From: Bradysia coprophila
Lineage: Eukaryota > Arthropoda > Insecta > Diptera > Sciaridae
Reading direction: 5' to 3'
Length of the DNA: 64,000 bases
Assembly: GCF_014529535.1 (NCBI RefSeq)
Contig: NW_023503374.1
Location: 8,239,685-8,303,684, forward strand
Numbering within the stretch: the stretch's first letter is position 1; each line of letters opens with the position of its first letter. Position numbers and translations under genes: made by a program. Under the pieces are notes generated by a model, which was given only the letters and a program-made list of their open reading frames with translations, was not told the DNA's origin and made no database searches. Shown here one piece after another: positions 11,561-21,656 of this stretch.

Positions 11561-12720
11561 CAAGGCATCAGAACAGTCGGAGCGTTTGCTGCGACTTAGC
11601 CCCGTACGATCCGTAATCCTATTTCGTCCGTAACCATAATACGTCCGTAGCCGTAATACGCCCGGAACCCTAATACGTCTACAACCCTCTAATGCGTCTG
11701 TTACCAAAATGCAAGTCAAGTTGGGCATGGTCAAATTTACTGAAAGTGTTCATTTTTAAAATTGCGCATAGCGCAATTACGAAAGCCCGTACGAAGTACC
11801 TCTCAAATAAAACCAACAATTTACGACATTATTTTAGAAACCCAAATTTTTTTGCCAACTTTCCATTGGGTATTCAATTACCTCTCAAATAAAACAAAAA
11901 CTAGCAAAATCGGTTGAGATTTACTCGATTTATGTGCAAAAAGCACTTAGGGCCGAGTAGCGGCCTTAGTCCAAGGGCCCAAATTTGAAACTTTTTTTGC
12001 CATCATTCTATTCGGCATTCAATTATCTCTCAAATAAAACAAAAACTAGCAAAATCGGTTGAGATTTACTCGATTTATGTGCAAAAAACACTTAGGGCCG
12101 AGTAGCGGCCTTAGTCCAAGGGCCCAAATTTGAAACTTTTTTTGCCATCATTCTATTCGGCATTCAATTATCTCTCAAATAAAACAAAATCTAGCAAAAT
12201 CGGATGAGATTTACTCGATTTATGTGGAAAAAACACTTAGGGCCGAGTAACGACCTTTGAGCCCTCCCAACAAGCTCGCGTTGCATCCTACACAAAAACA
12301 ATGTTCAGCAACTTTGTTCTACTCGTCAATACCTTTCATTTGATATATCACAAGCAGCTATTACGTGCGTATTTCGGTAGATATCGTCGAAAGACTGAAA
12401 AACACCTATAGGGCCCTAGCTCTGGAAGGGCCGACCCTACCATGCCCATTTTCGAACTTGACCTTACTTTTGTCGATACCAATCGGGGAAAAAAAGAATT
12501 TTGAAAAAAGGTTGTGATTTGCTCAAGCTAGAGGGGTCACGGACGGACGGACGGACGGACGGACGGACGGACGGACGGACGGACGGACATTTTTTTTATT
12601 GCGGATTCGTCATCTATGAACATAACCAAAAGCTTTGCCCTTACTGTCTGCTTCCAATTCGACGTGTTACAAACGGCATATTAATCTTATAAGCCCCCAG
12701 TACTTCGTACGGGGCTAAAA
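11561..12720 (+). repeat. Family A repetitive element, copy 4 (full length, three 145-bp units)
   Basis: Clean full-length copy outside the Ide gene: 5' end CAAGGCATCAGAACAGTCGG, TAGCCCCGTAC, TTGCGCATAGCGCAA hairpin, three 145-bp units (CTAGCAAAATCGG at 11901, 12046, 12191), unique block, about 13 GGAC repeats and 3' terminal block ending CGGGGCTAAAA. It is flanked by A-runs on both sides, as in copies 2 and 3. That fits insertion into A-runs but hides any target duplication. Confidence 0.85.
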
Positions 12721-12942
12721 ATATATGTGAAGCAGCGCGTCTGAATGGCATTACCTCCACACTATATCTACATACCTTTGTCTTGACCTCGCTGAAGCAC
12801 TGTCTCCTTGAGAGGCATCGGTGCTTTGCTGAAAAACATACATTAGGTGGATTTTTAAATACTGGATTTTAGTTTACTTTTGATGATATCTTTCCATCAG
12901 AATCCTTTTTGAAAAATGTACGACTGCAATTCCGACCAGGAA

Positions 12943-13093
12943 TGTGGCAAGGTAAATATATGGGCGGACATAAACAACTTCGCACATACCAATTTTGCTT
13001 AACCTGAGACGAAAAGCTCAGGGGCGCAAATTGCAAGAACCGGACATCTGCACACAAACCAAAACAGGACTCCTTTTCACATTCACTAAATCA
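12943..13093 (+). repeat. 150-bp repeat with inverted copy at 17140-17282
   Basis: Contains CCTGAGACGAAAAGCTCAGG and CAAGAACCGGACATCTGCAC; the reverse complement of 17140-17282 matches over the whole length apart from a 10-base gap. No coding sense. Just upstream (12730-12760) is a fragment of the GCGTCTGAATGGCATTACCT repeat that is complete at 51563-52083. Confidence 0.8.
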
Positions 13094-13431
13094 AATGAGC
13101 GGATCAGACGGTTGGTGACGTAAGAATTGTGAGTACGACCAACGCACTGTCTAGCACCGAAGCTGACTTTGACGTCATTCAAATAGAGGACTGAACCGAT
13201 CAAAGTTGGCTATTCTTTTTCATACAATGGCTATCAAAAAATTTAAAAAATTTAATTTTAATTGAGAATTTTTATTTTTTATTTTTGCTTTTGAAGCTCA
13301 GGCTCAATTCTTTTGTTTGCTTTGCTGCATTTTTTGGTGATTCCCGTTTCTCGTCAGAGAAACGGGTCTTCAAAAAAAATTGAGTCTGTCTGTCCGCAAC
13401 CCAACATCAGTAGATCATACAGAAATATAGC

Positions 13432-13605
13432 AGTACTATCAATATATCTAGATCTATCTATCTATCTATCTAGATCTATCTAGATCTATCTATCCATCTA
13501 TCCATCTATCCATCTATCTATCTAGATCTATCTATCTATCTAGATCTATCTATCCATCCATCTATCTATCTATCTATATGTTTATTTATTTGTTTATCTA
13601 TTTAT
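13432..13605 (+). repeat. (TATC/TAGA)n tetranucleotide microsatellite
   Basis: Repeats of TATC with interspersed TAGATCTA and TCCA variants over about 170 bp. The flanking DNA at 13210-13430 shows nothing else. Confidence 0.9.
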
Positions 13606-13710
13606 CTACCTGTATGAGTTATTACTACTAATGAGTTGTGTCTGGGGCTGGTCCAAAAAAAAATTTGAGTCTGTCTGTCCGCAGGCCTCCTGGAGGTCCC
13701 CGCGTATGAC

Positions 13711-14038
13711 CTCCGAGGCCGTTTTTCAAAAATGGCCTCTCAAGAATTAGGCGATAAGACCTTCGAGGCTGTTTTTCAAAAACGGCCTCCGGGGAATCAG
13801 CCGCTACGACCTACGAGGCTGTTTTTCAAAAACGGTCTCCTAGGGATCAGCCGCTACGACCTCCGAGGCCATTTTTCAGAAACGGTCTCCCAATGGTCAA
13901 CCGGTAGGAGCAACGAGGTCGTTTTTCAAAAATGGCCTCCCAGCGGTTAACCAGAAGTACCTCGAAGGCCATTTTTGAAAAACGGCGTCGCAGGGGCTAG
14001 GCGATACTACGTCCGAGACCGTTTTTTAAAAACGCTGT
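13711..14038 (+). repeat. 50-bp minisatellite, seven units, each with a hairpin
   Basis: The unit starts CTCCGAGGCCGTTTTTCAAA and recurs at exactly 50-base spacing: 13711, 13761, 13811, 13861, 13911, 13961, 14011. Every unit carries an imperfect palindrome of the form GAGGCCGTTTTTCAAAAACGG, so each strand could fold into a row of stem-loops. Units differ mainly in the linker. 14040-14320 shows nothing recognisable. Confidence 0.93.
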
Positions 14039-14324
14039 CAGATAACTCACTCGGTTCGTTCAATAAGGATATTTCCCAACAAACTGACTTGGACAGTCCA
14101 GCAAGTGGGTTTTCTCTAGATAATTTTATTTTCCCTTGACTGAAAGTTATCGGTCTTACGAATGATAAACACTCTAAAATGTTTGTCACACAATGTTCAC
14201 TACTATGATTGAAAATACATGAATGTATGACCAAAAACCTTAAATACAGAAAATGTTTGTCACACTTTGTTCATTTTTTGATGACACGATAACTTGAGTA
14301 ATTCTAAACGGATTTATAACGAGC

Positions 14325-14700
14325 CATCAGAACAGTCGGAGCGTTTGCTGCGACTGAGCCCCGTACGAACCCGTATATCTATTGCGTACGTGACCCTAGT
14401 GCGTCTGTCACCCTACTTTGACCGTAGACCTATTGCACCCGTAAACGTAGTTGAAGTCAAATTATTATGAAATGTGTACATCTTAGAAATTGCGCATAGC
14501 GCAATTACGAAGCCCCGTACGACGTTCCTTTCAAATGTAACACAAATTTCAAGTTGACCTAAAATTTTAATTTATTGAGAGGCCTAAGGCCTTAGTCCAA
14601 CGACCCAATTTTTTTTTTCAACAGTATTCTATTCGGCCTTCGATTACCTTCCAAATGAAACAGAAATTAGGAAAATCGAATTTTTAGGTCATCGCTTGAC
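14325..14700 (+). repeat. Family B element (diverged relative of family A), 5' part
   Basis: Shares the end CATCAGAACAGTCGGAGCG and TTGCTGCGACTGAGCCCCGTAC, the TTGCGCATAGCGCAATTACGA hairpin and a degenerate unit (GGCCTTAGTCCAACGACCC) with family A, but differs elsewhere. A longer member in reverse orientation lies at 56434-57130. Confidence 0.75.
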
Positions 14701-15600
14701 ACCACGATAATTTGAGTATTTCTCAACGGATTTCCATTTTTTTTTAATCGAGGGGAATTAAATTCTTGAGGTTAAGTTTGAAAATGGACTATAACGGACG
14801 AGTCACCTTAGAACAGGTCTTCGAGATATTCCCAAAAGAATTTTCGTCTCGTCGGTCGCTTGACAGCTCGATAGCTTAAATAATCCTCAACAGATCTCAA
14901 AAAAAAAAATCGACTAAGAATCAAATTTGTAACGGCTCTGTCTCCTTATCATACGGAGTAATTTTCGACAGTACTGAAGTTAACGTTAATGGAAAATGAT
15001 GGATCAATAATCTATGATTTGTTCTGAAAAGACTTTTATGCGTGATTTCTTGCTGTCTATGCTAGAAAAAACCGACGAGTGTGAACTTTGCGTAATCACA
15101 CGAGTTGCATACCTTATTTATGAGCAAATCGGGTCAATTCAGTAGATTAATTTGCTAAAATTGTTTTTCAATCTAGAAAATGTCCACGAGTGTGAGCTTT
15201 GCGGTCGTATTTACAAGAGTTTAATTTTTATTCAAGAGGTAGGCAAGAAATACCTCCTCTTCAAAGCATCTCTCAGGAGACTGCATAACCCTGAAGCATC
15301 TTTTGTATGTTCTGAAAATTTATTTTCAATCAAATAAAAGGATTGAACCATTTATGACAAAATAAGACAAAGAGCTGCTTTAATGCCGTGCGTATCTTTG
15401 TGATTCGAATTTTTGTGATGTCACAAAATATTTGTGAAATCTCAGCGAAAAATCAAAAAATTTTCGCTAGGATTTCACAAGTAATTTGTTAATTTTTTTA
15501 TTGCATTCGCGGTGTGATTACCCGAAAAATTACTTATCTAGAGCGCTAATTCATACATTAATAGTTTGCTGTCAAAACAGTCATATGTTGTTGTCTCGTT
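14701..15600. other. Gene-free region with degenerate short repeats
   Basis: Variants of TTGACAxCxCGATAAxTTGAGTA occur three times between 14280 and 14880. No credible gene; short open frames lack features. Confidence 0.5.
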
Positions 15601-15624
15601 TTCGCTCATGCAATAAAGCATTGT

Positions 15625-15680
15625 ATTTCATATGGAGTAGGATTCTCGCTGTCGCTCGAGGATCCTACTCCATATGAAAT
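15625..15680. repeat. Perfect 19-bp inverted repeat (hairpin)
   Basis: ATTTCATATGGAGTAGGAT at 15625-15643 is exactly complementary to 15662-15680, with an 18-base loop. From 15700 to 16380 I see no gene or repeat. Confidence 0.9.
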
Positions 15681-16387
15681 AAAGTACTATTAATGATAAA
15701 CTGTTTATTATTAATCTTATTAATTAATAAGTTATTTATCTTTTTACGAAATCAAACGTAAAGGCGTTTTGTTTGATCTTAGGGAATTCATCCATTTACA
15801 AACTACAACGTAAAGGCTTGTTCAATCAAAAAAATTATGGTGGCATCACAAAAATTCACATCTCAAAGATCCACACTGACTTAAAATGGATCTGCTTTGA
15901 GCAAATACCAATCTATGATATTATATTTTTGTTACAAAAATCTATTGAGAAAATCCCAGCCAGTCAAGGGACCTGACCCACCCAAAAGGTGGGGCCTAGT
16001 AAATAAATGAGAGGGCAAAATCAACGAACATACATTAAATACAGACGATTTTTTGAAAAAGGGTTTTTCTGGTTAGTCTAAAATGTGAATTGTTAGTAAA
16101 ACTGTCATTAAGTTTTAGATCTCTATTCTAATAAACGATCCCAAACGATACATCCTTTTAGTTAGAAAAATATTTTTTTTGTGATAAAAGTTTCACAGGA
16201 GTCTGATATTTATCTTTTAATAGTCTTTTTTTGTAGATTTTGTTGCACAATATCTTATTTTAAAGCTACTTTGATGGGGTACCCCTTTTATGAAAAGTTT
16301 AAAATGTCCTCGAGTAGAGTAGAGACGTTAGCTTTTATTAAATTCTAGGTTTCTAGATCGAAAATGGCTAATTTTTAGTTCGTCTTA

Positions 16388-16509
16388 CAGTGAACGACAT
16401 CTCAAATGTCTCACTGTCATTTTTTTCAGAGAATGTCATTGTGAATTTGCAATGACAATAAAATTCTCAGAAAAATTTGACAGTGAGACATTTGAGATGT
16501 CGTTCACTG
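16388..16509. mobile_element. Intact 122-bp MITE, Tc1/mariner type, TA target duplication
   Basis: Perfect terminal inverted repeats of about 32 bp beginning CAGTGAACGACATCTC, flanked by TA on each side (16386-16387 and 16510-16511). Terminal CAGTG plus a TA duplication is the usual signature of Tc1/mariner-derived MITEs. The same element, broken by an insertion, is at 3765-5602. The DNA from 16520 to 17135 shows nothing else. Confidence 0.92.
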
Positions 16510-17139
16510 TAAGGCAATAACTCGGACCAGTGTAAAACTTTTCTCATAGTCTTTTTAGTTCTAAGTTTCCCATCAAAATAACTTTAGAATCAGATATTGT
16601 GTGACTAATTTATACGTATTTTGCAGGAACATCTTTAAAAAGACTCTTTTAGATGGTATTGATAAATGTACTAAAGCATCGCTTCACATTTTTCAAAAAT
16701 CGAGAGACCCTAGCAATTAGTGTTGTGCTGGAATATTTTCCAGAATTTGTCTAAAATATCAGTAGTATATCTTGATTTGAGCTCAATTACTCTTGAGAAT
16801 TTTTTCAAACACGTAAAAAAAAATGGAGAAACGGGTAAGCCACGTCAGTGGCCTTACTTGTTTCTTAGCAGCTTTCCGCTATTTCCCCAAATTTACCATC
16901 AGCAGATGGCAATGTCTCAATGCAAACTATCCTACACTTGTTCATGGAACGTTTTGCTGCTGTCTTGTGTAAGAGGCTAGCGGGAGCAACTGAAGATGGT
17001 CAGTCCACTCTGACCAGTGACCGCCGTTAGTTCTCGAGGTCGAAACAGCTTTTCTTTCTTCTTTTTTGTCACTTTACGTGATGTGTGGGCAAGGGAAGAG
17101 CTATAGCTCTGTTTGTCGTTCCGAAGGATAGTTTCTTTG

Positions 17140-17282
17140 TGATTTAGTGAATGTGAAAAGGAGTCCTGTTTTGGTTTGTGTGCAGATGTCCGGTTCTTGC
17201 AATTTGCGCCCCTGAGCTTTTCGTCTCAGGTTAAGCAGAATTGGTATGTGCGAAGCCGCCCATTTATTTACCTTGGAATGTG
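17140..17282 (-). repeat. Inverted copy of the 12943-13093 repeat
   Basis: See 12943-13093. 17290-17690 holds no recognisable feature apart from a short GTCCGTCTGTCT stretch near 17645. Confidence 0.8.
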
Positions 17283-17719
17283 GTAGCTTTCAACAAACAT
17301 AAAAAACATTTGATTGTAGCAATTTGACTGGCTCTGAGAAACGTGAGCAGTTTATGAAAATTTCCTTTAAAATTTAAAGTTAAAATTTAACTTTATTAAA
17401 TTTCCGAAATTTATCAAAACAGTTTTTCGGTGATTTTCAACACATTTTCGAAAAATTTCTGAAATTTAAATTTCAAATAACAGTCGAAGTCCTCTGCAGA
17501 AGTTGTTTTTTTAAGCATTGCCTAGCTAAGTAGTACGATTTCAAATTTACATGTAGCTCTTTCGAATTGACTTCGTCACAGCTACGCAGATGTTTTTAGG
17601 TCTTTTTTCTTTTAGAAAAAAACCCTATTGTGGACACTACATCTGTCCGTCCGTCTGTCTGTCTGTCCATGTGTCTGTGTCACAAATCAAAAATGAGACG
17701 ATAACAGCAATGATTCAAA

Positions 17720-17809
17720 ATTGCAATGCTACTATGAGCAAATCAACACCAGGCAAATAATAATTATTTGTTATCTGATAACCAAATTGCTCATAGTTGG
17801 CATTGCAAT
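17720..17809. repeat. 90-bp inverted-repeat element, copy 1
   Basis: ATTGCAATGCTACTATGAGC at the left pairs with the right end GCTCATAGTTGGCATTGCAAT. The interior contains CAACACCAGGCAAATAATAA. The second copy is at 17972-18060. Confidence 0.8.
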
Positions 17810-17971
17810 TTGAAAATTTGGTAGTTGGACTACCACGGTGATAGTTAACAACCGAATTAATTACCAACGAGACGTTTACTATTCGAGAGCTTCGCACCGA
17901 CTGATGCAATTATTCTGCCTGCTTGTCTTTTTATAACTCGAGAATTTGGTAGTTGGCTACCACGATGATAA

Positions 17972-18060
17972 ATTGCAATGCTACTATGATCAAATCAACA
18001 CCAGGCAAATAATAATAATTTGTTATCTGATAACCGATCGCTCATAGTTGGTATTGCAAT
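17972..18060. repeat. 90-bp inverted-repeat element, copy 2
   Basis: Same organisation and sequence as 17720-17809 with a few changes. Each copy is followed by TTGGTAGTTGxCTACCAC, the seed of the minisatellite at 18073. Confidence 0.8.
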
Positions 18061-18072
18061 TCGAAAATTTGG

Positions 18073-18258
18073 TAGTTGACTACCACGATGATAGTTGACT
18101 ACCACGATGATAGTTGACTACCACGATGATAGTTGACTACCACGATGATAGTTGACTACCACGATGATAGTTGACTACCACGATGATAGTTGACTACCAC
18201 GATGATAGTTGACTACCACGATGATAGTTGACTACCACGATGATAGTTGACTACCACC
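18073..18258 (+). repeat. 19-bp minisatellite, ten near-identical units
   Basis: AGTTGACTACCACGATGAT repeated at 18073, 18092, 18111, 18130, 18149, 18168, 18187, 18206, 18225 and 18244 with virtually no variation. Each unit contains the small palindrome GTTGACTACCAC/GTAG. A single related unit after copy 1 of the upstream element (about 17838) suggests expansion from that flank. Confidence 0.96.
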
Positions 18259-18417
18259 GGTCTATTCTTGTTGTATTTGTAATTTTGATAACTGAAATAA
18301 ATGAAATAAATAAATGATTTAGTAACATTGGACCTGGTTGGTCTCATAAAACAATTGAAGTTATTGAAAGCTCTCTGCGGAACCCTATTTTCTATCCACG
18401 CACTTACTATTTCAATA

Positions 18418-19205
18418 GTGCTTGAGAATGAATTTGCGAAATCTTCATCTAGCTTATATGAAAATCAAATTCAAGCCACATCCGATCTGAATGATCGATG
18501 GCTCTATAGAATCGTTAGTCTCCCCTGATAATTTTGTGGAACAACTTTTTTCTCTTTGTCTTTTTATTTTTGGCAGCAGAGTTGAAAAAGTTTGCTGTGT
18601 TGAAAAAAAATTATTTGTGACCTTAAAGTTGAATTATCTGGCCAATTCACGCCGTAAGTGTGCCTAAAATTTGAATTTTAAGTGAACGATTCGATGAAAA
18701 AGTGAACCGGAAAGTGCATTTCAACGCTTCATTGTATGAGAATGACGCTACGTTAGAAAGACCTCCGCACTTTCCATTTTGAATTTCGACCGCACTTACG
18801 GCGTGAATAAACAGACGATTTATTTGGAAGTGTGCAGGTTTGTTGTGCTTAGAAAGACGGTGCGATACATACCCAAAAAGGGTCGAAAAGTCCGTGTGTG
18901 GAAGCGCTAGACTTCTAAATACAGTGTGCGGTTATCGGCTTCGGAATCTCTTGGACATCAGCGACCGAAAAAGTTTGATTGTGGATAGTAGAGAGCAGTC
19001 CACCAGGAGGCCAACGATACTACGGAAGCCGTTGGCCGTCGCTGTCCAAGGGTGTGACAAGAAATTGAGAAAATTGAAAATTGAAAAAAGTTGTTCCACA
19101 AAATTGTCAGGAGAGACTAACGATTCTATAGAGCCATCGATCGTTCGGATCGGATGTGGCTTGAATCTCAGTTGTTCGATACCTTGGCAAATTCATTCTT
19201 GAATA
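18418..19205. repeat. Foldback element with 110-150-bp arms
   Basis: 18470-18560 (CCACATCCGATCTGAATGAT, ATAGAATCGTTAGTCTCCCC, TTTTGTGGAACAACTTTTTT) is the reverse complement, with few changes, of 19075-19165; the match extends outward through GAATGAATTTGC / GCAAATTCATTC. The interior holds a second inverted-repeat element (18646-18807). A 120-codon frame at 18840-19202 overlaps the right arm and is not convincing. Confidence 0.82.
18646..18807. mobile_element. Nested MITE-like element with TTCACGCCGTAAGTG ends
   Basis: TTCACGCCGTAAGTG at 18646 and its complement CACTTACGGCGTGAA ending 18807, 162 bp, inside the foldback at 18418-19205. Target duplication unclear. 19210-20200 shows no gene or repeat I can support. 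Confidence 0.72.
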
Positions 19206-20205
19206 TTAGAATTTCACCAGAAGAAATTCACGTCACTGACTCGTTTTTTGCATTCACTTATTGGTTTGGTTTATTTAATCGGTTTTATTAAGAAAACTGT
19301 TGGCACTAGTTGGTCGTTAAACACCTGTGCCTGTTGCACTTGCTTAAACCATTTATAAGTTTGAATTTATATTCCACGATATTCCACTCACCTGACTACA
19401 ATTAATTACAGTTTAATCTGTCGAATTTTTTATGGAAGTTCGAGTTTAATCTATTTTCAGCCACAAAGAATTCTGAAAATTTTCACGATTAAATTGGAAT
19501 CAATCCGCTTCCTGTCTGACCAATATTTTTGTTTGTGCTGTAGCTACTATGCCGATTTACTTTACAAACGACGCAACAATGATCGATTTCAAGAATGATC
19601 ATAATTTTTATTAATCAATGGATCAGGCTTATCTTGTACTTGTAGCTTGTTCTGATGCAGTTTTGTGTTGTGTACATATATTACTACGCTGATATATCAC
19701 AATCATAAACAGTTAGATATCAATTTTCACATGACGATAAAGTAATAACCACTGATAGTGAGCTTCACCAACTCTACTACCCTATGCGGTTGCTAGAGAG
19801 CTGCCTTGAAAAATCAATCTCGATAACAGATGGTATAGGACAGTACTTGTGTATAATTGTGACTGGACATTGGTACACTGATAAAAAAGATTTTGGCTGT
19901 GTACTACGGATATGTTTGATATACTTCGGATATGTATGAAATACTTCTGTTATACATTGCATGCGTCGGGTATGTATGGCAAAAATGTCGTATGTAAAGT
20001 TTACAATATGTGTACCATCCATCTCACGCGTGTAGTTGACGTAGGACATGTGTAAAATTTTGGTATGCAAAGTTACCTCATACGCCCAACACGTTTTAGA
20101 AAAGCATACATATTCATGAATACTTTTGTAATTAATAAAGTGAGCAACTGATATTGCTTAAGTCGCTAGAAAGATTACTTCATATTGCTCAACAAATTAT
20201 TACAT

Positions 20206-20401
20206 ATTCGGATAGAGTGCCTTTTGAAACGTCGAGAAAACACATCTTTAGAAAAAGTGTGTTCGCGAAATTTCGTGGTTTTCGTGATCAAAATTTTTTA
20301 TTGTAGATTCGGATAGAGAACCATCTTAAACGTCGAGAGAACACTTTTTGGGAAAACGTGTGTTCGCGAAATTTCGCGGTTTTCACGTTTTTGGATGGAA
20401 G
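20206..20401 (+). repeat. Two tandem 101-bp units
   Basis: ATTCGGATAGAG starts at 20206 and 20307; both units contain AACGTCGAG, GTGTTCGCGAAATTTCG and a TTTTCGTG/TTTTCACG tail. Confidence 0.85.
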
Positions 20402-20572
20402 CAGGGCCTATTTTCGATAATTTAAATTCGCTAAATTATCAAAAAATTCTCTAAATTCGCGAAAAATTATCAAAATTATTGAATTTAATTTTAGAGAATT
20501 TCGATAATTTTTCGATAATTTAGAGAATTTTTTGATAATTTAGAGAATTTAAGTTATCGAAAATAGGCCCTG
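20402..20572. mobile_element. hAT-type MITE with 8-bp target duplication
   Basis: Terminal inverted repeats CAGGGCCTATTTTCGATAA / TTATCGAAAATAGGCCCTG with AT-rich interior made of AATTTAGAGAATT-like words. Flanked by the 8-bp direct repeat GATGGAAG (20394-20401 and 20573-20580). CAGGG ends and an 8-bp duplication are typical of hAT elements. A tiny relative is at 31057-31100. Confidence 0.92.
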
Positions 20573-20589
20573 GATGGAAGATATAGAGG

Positions 20590-21650
20590 ATATAAATTGC
20601 GACCAAATAACGTAACAGAAAATCAAACCAAACTTCCAAACAAACTGATATCAATCAAAAACACTCAAAGAGTGACACTTTGTGACACAAATTTTTTTTG
20701 GTAAAATTCTTCTTCTACAATTTTTTTGGCCTAATTTTTGCTTTGACAATTTTTGCGTACAAGCGCAGAATGCGTCACCTACAGCGATATCAGTTGTTTT
20801 GGAAGTATGCCCAGGGACTTGCGTCACTCTTACTCTTCGAGTGTTTTTGACTGATTTTATATGATTGACAACTATGTCAAGTCCCTTTTACATGAGGTGA
20901 ATGTATCAGGATTTTAGGATTCACTAAAAACTGAAATATGAAATGATTTTCAGTCATTTAAATTTCAAAACATTTTATTCCCTGAGTTCAATTAATCTCA
21001 TATTGTTGAAATATGGAAATATTACGCAAAAAAGAAGAAGGAATTACAATTACGATGTTCAATATTAGGTCATTGTCATACCATAATTCTAATTAGAATA
21101 AAATAGTACATTTCGTACCTAGGACTATAAGTATCTTTTTTAGCGTGCACCACACATGTACTAACGTACCCAAAGTACGATCCGAAAATAGCTGTCTGCC
21201 AGATAATTTACACGTCCACTACGTATAGTATACGTCCAGCGCATTAAATTTTCTATCAGTGCACCTACAACTTCCGAAAAAGAGATACATGTGGTCGTAG
21301 TGCCCTACGAACGATTAGTAAATATTAATTGGAAAAGAAGAAAGATATTCACTCTCAAGTTTGAAATTCTCCAAAGAACGAAGTATAATTCATTGTTTGC
21401 ACTGCTCTCCGGAAACCTTCTACTATTATACACACATGAGAAAGCTCAGACTTTTTTATTTGTTTCCAACCGATTATGTTACGCTACATTGCGTGCAAAC
21501 TGTTTGAATTGAGTATTTACTTAGTCATAAAATAATGATCAATCAGTTGTTTATTGACGTCCACTCAGATTAGATGTCTGTATGAACAAACATTATTTAA
21601 GTTTTCGATACAAAGCTTTTCGGTGTATTAACAGTCACAGAATAAAGTGC
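20590..21650. other. Upstream region of the carboxylesterase gene
   Basis: Unique AT-rich DNA, no recognisable gene or repeat; short open frames (20682-20864, 21291-21512) look random. Confidence 0.5.
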
Positions 21651-21656
21651 GACAAA

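Noticed and set aside
13711..14038. CRISPR-like array
   Set aside because: The regular 50-bp period has no repeat/spacer split, units are homologous throughout, and the DNA is clearly animal.
13680..14050. 72-codon frame through the 50-bp minisatellite as a repeat protein
   Set aside because: 50 is not a multiple of three, so units are read in shifting frames; not a real repeat protein.
18840..19202. 120-codon plus-strand frame
   Set aside because: Its end overlaps the right arm of a foldback, there is no ATG start, and the composition is not protein-like.
21582..21656. Upstream ATG of the carboxylesterase as the start
   Set aside because: It would place 25 polar residues ahead of a clear signal peptide; the ATG at 21657 fits a secreted protein.
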